From NCBI RefSeq assembly GCF_017301735.1, contig NZ_CP071090.1:12073001-12137000 (forward strand): DNA of 64,000 nt, written 5' to 3'. Under the pieces are notes generated by a model. It made no database searches. It was not told where the DNA came from and saw only the letters and a list, made by a program, of their open reading frames with translations. The DNA is from Pyxidicoccus parkwaysis (GTDB lineage: Bacteria > Myxococcota > Myxococcia > Myxococcales > Myxococcaceae). Of the stretch, positions 60,495-64,000 are shown piece by piece. Made by a program: the position numbers and the translations under genes. Within the stretch, counting starts at the first letter, position 1; the number at the start of each line of letters is the position of its first letter.

Positions 60495-61262
60495 ATGTGG
60501 GACCCGACGCAGTACTCGCACTTCCGCGACGAGCGGAAGCGCCCCTTCTTCGAATTGCTGATGCGCGTGGACGTAGACGCGCCCCGTCACGTGGCGGACC
60601 TGGGCTGCGGCACCGGAGACCTCACGCGAGTGCTTGCGGGCCGGTGGAAGGACGCGCGCGTGTACGGCGTGGACTCGTCGGACGCCATGGTGGAGGAGGC
60701 TCGCCGCCGTCCACCGCCGGAGTCCCTGCGCTTCGAGGTGGCGGACCTCGCGGGCTGGCAGCCACCCGCGCCGCTGGACGTGCTCGTCTCCAACGCGGCG
60801 CTGCACTGGGTGCCGGACCACGGCGCGCTCTTGAAGCAACTGGCGGCGAAGCTGGCGCCGGACGGAGTGTTGGCGTTCCAGGTGCCGGCCAACTTCGAGG
60901 CGCCCTCGCACCGGCTCATCGACGATGTGCGAGCCCTGCCGCGCTTCGCACCGAAGCTGGAGTCGGTGCGCCGGGGGCACGCGGAGACGCTCGCCACCTA
61001 CGAGGCGCTGCTGTCCGGCCTGGGGCTGACGGTGGATGCGTGGGAGACGGCGTACCTGCACGTGCTGCCGGGCGAGGACGCCGTGCTCCAGTGGTTGATG
61101 GGCACCACGCTCCGGCCGGTGCTCTCGGCGCTGGGGCCGGAGGAGGGCAGGGGCTTCCTCGATACGTTGAAGCCCCTGCTGCGCCAGGCCTACCCGAAGC
61201 ACGAGCGAGGCACGCCGTACCTCTTCACCCGCCGCTTCGTGGTGGCGCGGCGGGTGCGCTGA
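60495..61262 (+). CDS. tam: Trans-aconitate 2-methyltransferase-like protein
   Basis: 255 residues, class I SAM-dependent methyltransferase. It starts MWDPTQYSHFRDERKRPFFELLMRV, as Tam proteins do. Motif I is VADLGCGTGDLTRVLA, then VYGVDSSDAMVEEAR (SAM ribose-binding Asp) and LVSNAALHWVPDHGALLKQL, followed by LAPDGVLAFQVPANFEAPSH and a C-terminal LPGEDAVLQWLMGTTLRPVL typical of Tam. Tam methylates trans-aconitate, a citric-acid-cycle inhibitor by-product. The ATG at 60495 is chosen over the GTG at 60486 because AGGAGGTG is correctly spaced. A strong hairpin covers this ribosome site. Confidence 0.88.
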   Translation: MWDPTQYSHFRDERKRPFFELLMRVDVDAPRHVADLGCGTGDLTRVLAGRWKDARVYGVDSSDAMVEEARRRPPPESLRFEVADLAGWQPPAPLDVLVSNAALHWVPDHGALLKQLAAKLAPDGVLAFQVPANFEAPSHRLIDDVRALPRFAPKLESVRRGHAETLATYEALLSGLGLTVDAWETAYLHVLPGEDAVLQWLMGTTLRPVLSALGPEEGRGFLDTLKPLLRQAYPKHERGTPYLFTRRFVVARRVR

Positions 61263-61268
61263 GTCCCG

Positions 61269-63347
61269 TCACTGGGGCCAGTGGAGGACGTTGCCCTTGT
61301 TGCCGGCCACCCAGAGGTCAGCGGGACTGGTGCCCGCGATATCGTTGAGCTGGACGCCCGAGATATTGCCAATTTGCGTCCAGGTCGTGCCGTCGAATCG
61401 GTAGATGTGGCCATTCAGGCTGGTGGCATAGGCAGAGTTCATGCCGAAGGCGACCACGGAAGTCAGGTCGTCGGTGTTGGGAAAGTTCAGCTTGGTCCAG
61501 GTGCCGTCCCACCGCAGGGCGGCGCCGTTATCACCTACGGCGAACATCAGTTGCCTGTTGACCAGCCAGACTCCATTGAGGCGCAACAGCCCCGGGACCT
61601 TCAACTCCACATCCATCGAGTCCCACTGCTCCGACACATTGTTGAACCAGAAGACACGCGGCCCTGTGAATGTGCCCGAGTTACTACCGCCGACCGCGAA
61701 GACCCGGTCCGGAGCCGCTGCGTGGATGTCATAGAGGGGGAGCACGGTATTGACGGGAGTGTTGAAGGTCACCGAGGTGCTGACACCGTCCCAGCGGAAT
61801 GCAGAGCCTAGATTTGCAGCGCCGTTCTCGTCGCTCACTCCATAGAGCCCGAGCGTGTTGTTGTTCCGCACGCCCGTGATGCCCTGGACGGCGAGATCGA
61901 TATCCAGGACCGTGGTGCAGCCAGGAGTGGCGGTCGGGTCCTGCGTCGCCAACTGGCCACCTGCGGAGCCGAAATATGCACGACCATTGTTGTTGGGGTC
62001 GGCCCAGACGGAATACCAGGCAGTCAGCACATCACCGCACCCATTCGTCGTCACGGTGAACGACGTATCTCCCGGCTTCATGAACGCGCGGCGATCGTTG
62101 TCGCCGACGAACCACACACCTCCTCGCGTCCAGGTAGAGACCGAATGCCAGACCTGGGTCGACGAGCCTACGGTTTGAGCATTCCATTTCGCTCCACCCG
62201 CCGGGCACACGGCCGTATCCAGGGATTGCGAGTTGCAGTCGTTGTCGAGCCCATCGCAAACCTCGCTCGCGCCGGGGTTGATGAAGCGGTTGCCATCATC
62301 GCAGTCGCCGCCCTGACTCACGAAAGTGGGGGGCTGCACGCAGGATTCCCTCTCCCCTGCGGTCGGGCCATAACCGTCTTCATCCGCGTCCGGGTACCAC
62401 TTCGTCGCGGCCACCGTCGCGATGCACGTCACCGCGCTCCCGGTAGCGTTGCACTGCTGGGTGCCGGCACACTGGGTCGCTGAAACGGTGCACGCGTCCC
62501 CGAGCCCCGTGTAGCCCTCGTTGTTCTGGCCGTTGCAGTTGTTATCCCGGTTGTCGCAGAGCTCCGGGGCCCCGGGATACACGCTGGCGCCAGTGCCCGG
62601 GGTGTCGTCGCAGTCGTCGGGCGTGGTGGTGACGAGATAGCCGGAGTCCACGGTGCCGCAGAAGGTCTTCGCGGTCGCGTTCTTGTCCGCGTGCCCATCG
62701 CGGTCCGCGTCCGGATACGCCTGGATGATGGTGGGCGTCTGGCAGAAGACCTTGCCGTCGCTGCCGCAGGTATTCGTGCCGCCGCAGCCGGAGAATGTGC
62801 ACGTCCCTCCGAGCTGGAACGTCTCTGTGTCCGACTTGCCGTCGCAGTTGTCATCCGTGTCGTTGCAGGGCAGTTCCTCCGCGCCCGGGTGGATCTTGGC
62901 CCCGGTGGGCGGGTTGTCATTACAGTCCGTGCCGCCCGAGACGATGGCGACGTAGCCGTCCCCGTCCTTGTCCTGCGCCTGCAGCGCCAGCGTCGTGAGG
63001 GTCGACTGGCCTCGTGTCAGCGTGACCACCTGCGACTTGTTCGCGACCTGTTGGACGTCGCAGGTCCGCTCGTAGGCCCGCGCCTCCACCTCCACCTCGC
63101 CGCTCCAGCTGTCCGGTGGAATCACCGCGACCACGAGCGAGCCGTCGCCGGGATTGACTGTGTCCTTGACCTCCTCGGAAGCGATTTCCTTCCCGCTGCG
63201 GACCTCGCGCGCGAACACGCGGATACAGCCGGGCTTGAAGCCTTCGTAGGTCACGGTGGCCTTCACGCCACCTTGGGGAATCTCTTCCTTGCAGCCAGCA
63301 AGCGCGAGGAGGGGGAGCAGCAGCAGAACGCGTCGCATGGGAGGCAT
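61269..63347 (-). CDS. MopE-like lipoprotein with DxDxDG metal-binding motifs
   Basis: 692 residues from the ATG at 63347; an ATG at 63338 (MRRVLLLL) is equally possible. Lipobox LLALAGC near residue 18. A beta domain (25-130) is followed by three MopE-type units: DKDGDGYVAIVSGGTDCNDN, DADRDGHADKNATAKTFC with DNRDNNCNG, and DADEDGYGPTAG with GLDNDCN, giving repeated Asp/Asn metal-binding loops and paired Cys. The last 290 residues form a beta-propeller-like region with WFVGDNDRRAF, VFAVGGSNSG and WVAGNKGNV. It is a surface-exposed or secreted protein of unknown ligand; related MopE proteins bind copper. Confidence 0.85.
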   Translation of the reverse strand: MPPMRRVLLLLPLLALAGCKEEIPQGGVKATVTYEGFKPGCIRVFAREVRSGKEIASEEVKDTVNPGDGSLVVAVIPPDSWSGEVEVEARAYERTCDVQQVANKSQVVTLTRGQSTLTTLALQAQDKDGDGYVAIVSGGTDCNDNPPTGAKIHPGAEELPCNDTDDNCDGKSDTETFQLGGTCTFSGCGGTNTCGSDGKVFCQTPTIIQAYPDADRDGHADKNATAKTFCGTVDSGYLVTTTPDDCDDTPGTGASVYPGAPELCDNRDNNCNGQNNEGYTGLGDACTVSATQCAGTQQCNATGSAVTCIATVAATKWYPDADEDGYGPTAGERESCVQPPTFVSQGGDCDDGNRFINPGASEVCDGLDNDCNSQSLDTAVCPAGGAKWNAQTVGSSTQVWHSVSTWTRGGVWFVGDNDRRAFMKPGDTSFTVTTNGCGDVLTAWYSVWADPNNNGRAYFGSAGGQLATQDPTATPGCTTVLDIDLAVQGITGVRNNNTLGLYGVSDENGAANLGSAFRWDGVSTSVTFNTPVNTVLPLYDIHAAAPDRVFAVGGSNSGTFTGPRVFWFNNVSEQWDSMDVELKVPGLLRLNGVWLVNRQLMFAVGDNGAALRWDGTWTKLNFPNTDDLTSVVAFGMNSAYATSLNGHIYRFDGTTWTQIGNISGVQLNDIAGTSPADLWVAGNKGNVLHWPQ

Positions 63348-63427
63348 CCTAGCCGTGCCCTCCCGCAATTCCAGAGCCCCGGTCCACCCTTCTCCTGCTC
63401 GGGATGTCCGGGGCGGAACACGCTTGC

Positions 63428-64000
63428 CTACCGCACCGAGGGAAAGTCCGAGTGCACCACTTCCAGTTTCTCATCGGCGGCCAGGCTGGCGGGCGTGATC
63501 AGCTCCAGGTCCAGCGGAACCTTCACGCCGTAGCGCTCGCGCATGACCTTCTCCAGGCCCTGCACCTTGAGCGAGCCCAGGCGCTCCATCTTCCCGTAGT
63601 CCACGCCTGCTCCCCGGGTGTACGCCTTGCGCACCAGCTCCGAGCAATACATCGCCTCGTCGCCCCAGCCGAACTTCCAGTCATACGGCTTGCCCAGGTG
63701 CGTCTTCGCCGCGTCCACGGCCTGCTGCCGCTGCGCGTCGCTCAAGTCCTTCGGGCGCAGCACCAGGATGTGGCTTTTCACGCCGCGCGCCTTCCACTTC
63801 GCGAAGGGCACGCGCTGGACGGGCTGCACGGCCTCCACCACCCAGGCGCCCTTGGACGTCACCTCCACCAGGCCCACGTGGGAGAACGGGCTCTCCGTCG
63901 CGGCGCGGATGGCCTCCGACTGACGTGAGCGCGAGGTGTGCAGGACGATGTCGCCCGTGCGCAATGACGCCTCCAGCCGAGGCGCAGCGACCGCACCGTG
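63428..64000 (-). CDS. YiiX/YebB-like permuted NlpC/P60 cysteine peptidase, 5' end missing
   Basis: The frame stays open to the window edge (residues PRLEASLRTGDIVL encoded near 63960-63990), so the start is beyond 64000; the TTG at 63964 is unlikely to be real. The core matches YiiX-like enzymes: LRTGDIVLHTSRSRQSEAIRAATESPFSHVGLVE with catalytic His in SHVG, then KPYDWKFGWGDEAMYCSELV with catalytic Cys. This order (His first, Cys later) is the circularly permuted papain-like arrangement. Such enzymes act on lipids or peptides at the envelope; the substrate here is not known. A short spacer separates it from the MopE-like gene on the same strand. Confidence 0.8.
   Translation of the reverse strand, partial: HGAVAAPRLEASLRTGDIVLHTSRSRQSEAIRAATESPFSHVGLVEVTSKGAWVVEAVQPVQRVPFAKWKARGVKSHILVLRPKDLSDAQRQQAVDAAKTHLGKPYDWKFGWGDEAMYCSELVRKAYTRGAGVDYGKMERLGSLKVQGLEKVMRERYGVKVPLDLELITPASLAADEKLEVVHSDFPSVR

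Overview
The window is about 64 kb of very GC-rich bacterial DNA. Its gene content points to a fruiting myxobacterium of the Myxococcaceae (Myxococcus, Corallococcus or Pyxidicoccus). The evidence is a Dif-type chemosensory operon (MCP, YjbR-like, CheW, CheY, CheA, CheC), a grpE/dnaK pair laid out like the social-motility genes grpS/sglK of Myxococcus xanthus, several Ser/Thr kinases, many lipoproteins, MopE-type and ADYC-domain secreted proteins, and ECF-type sigma factors. No rRNA, tRNA, CRISPR array, insertion sequence or phage was seen. Genes are cut by both window edges.

Layout. 1-2.4 kb: end of a Ras-like GTPase, a PocR-domain histidine kinase and a NYN nuclease-like protein. 2.5-8 kb (minus): a membrane-anchored TPR-CHAT protein and two paralogous ADYC secreted proteins separated by a decayed TPR relic. 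8-15 kb: a 1331-residue multidomain Ser/Thr kinase divergent from a sigma factor, followed by a VWA protein. 15.2-24.2 kb (plus): thiL, difABCDEG, larBC. 24.3-31.6 kb (minus): a zinc-ribbon membrane protein coupled to a Ycf46-like AAA ATPase, a double-VOC protein, an unassigned small protein, a histidine-kinase-like protein lacking its phospho-acceptor, and a multispanning membrane protein. 31.8-39.9 kb (minus): an apparent six-gene unit of ECF sigma factor, zinc-finger anti-sigma factor, caspase-like protein, two long LRR-like lipoproteins and a ferritin-like lipoprotein. 40-43.3 kb (minus): a small unassigned protein and a secreted EEP-nuclease/lamin-tail lipoprotein. 43.5-48.9 kb (plus): a Lys/Ala-tailed protein, grpE, dnaK, a small membrane protein and a GAF-like Ser/Thr kinase. 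48.9-51.5 kb: two divergent PRC-barrel/DUF2382 stress-type proteins. 51.7-56.5 kb: a complete branched-chain amino-acid type ABC operon. 56.7-64 kb: lipoproteins, a 61-bp tandem repeat array, an Asp-box (sialidase-like) protein, a trans-aconitate methyltransferase-like gene, a MopE-like lipoprotein and a YiiX-like peptidase.

How the genes may work together. The Dif set and the DnaK/GrpE pair are the best understood; in M. xanthus both support exopolysaccharide production and social motility. Two further loci look like self-contained regulatory systems with peptidase-like or kinase effectors. One is the ECF sigma/anti-sigma operon carrying the caspase-like protein and surface lipoproteins, tied together by ATGA overlaps. 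The other is the divergent sigma factor paired with a kinase whose N-terminus carries an anti-sigma-like zinc motif. These are the strongest candidates for undescribed systems.

Several strong inverted repeats lie in leaders. The clearest precede the methyltransferase gene, where an anti-Shine-Dalgarno mimic pairs with the ribosome binding site, and the ABC operon. All functional statements rest on reading protein motifs by eye; no searches were run.
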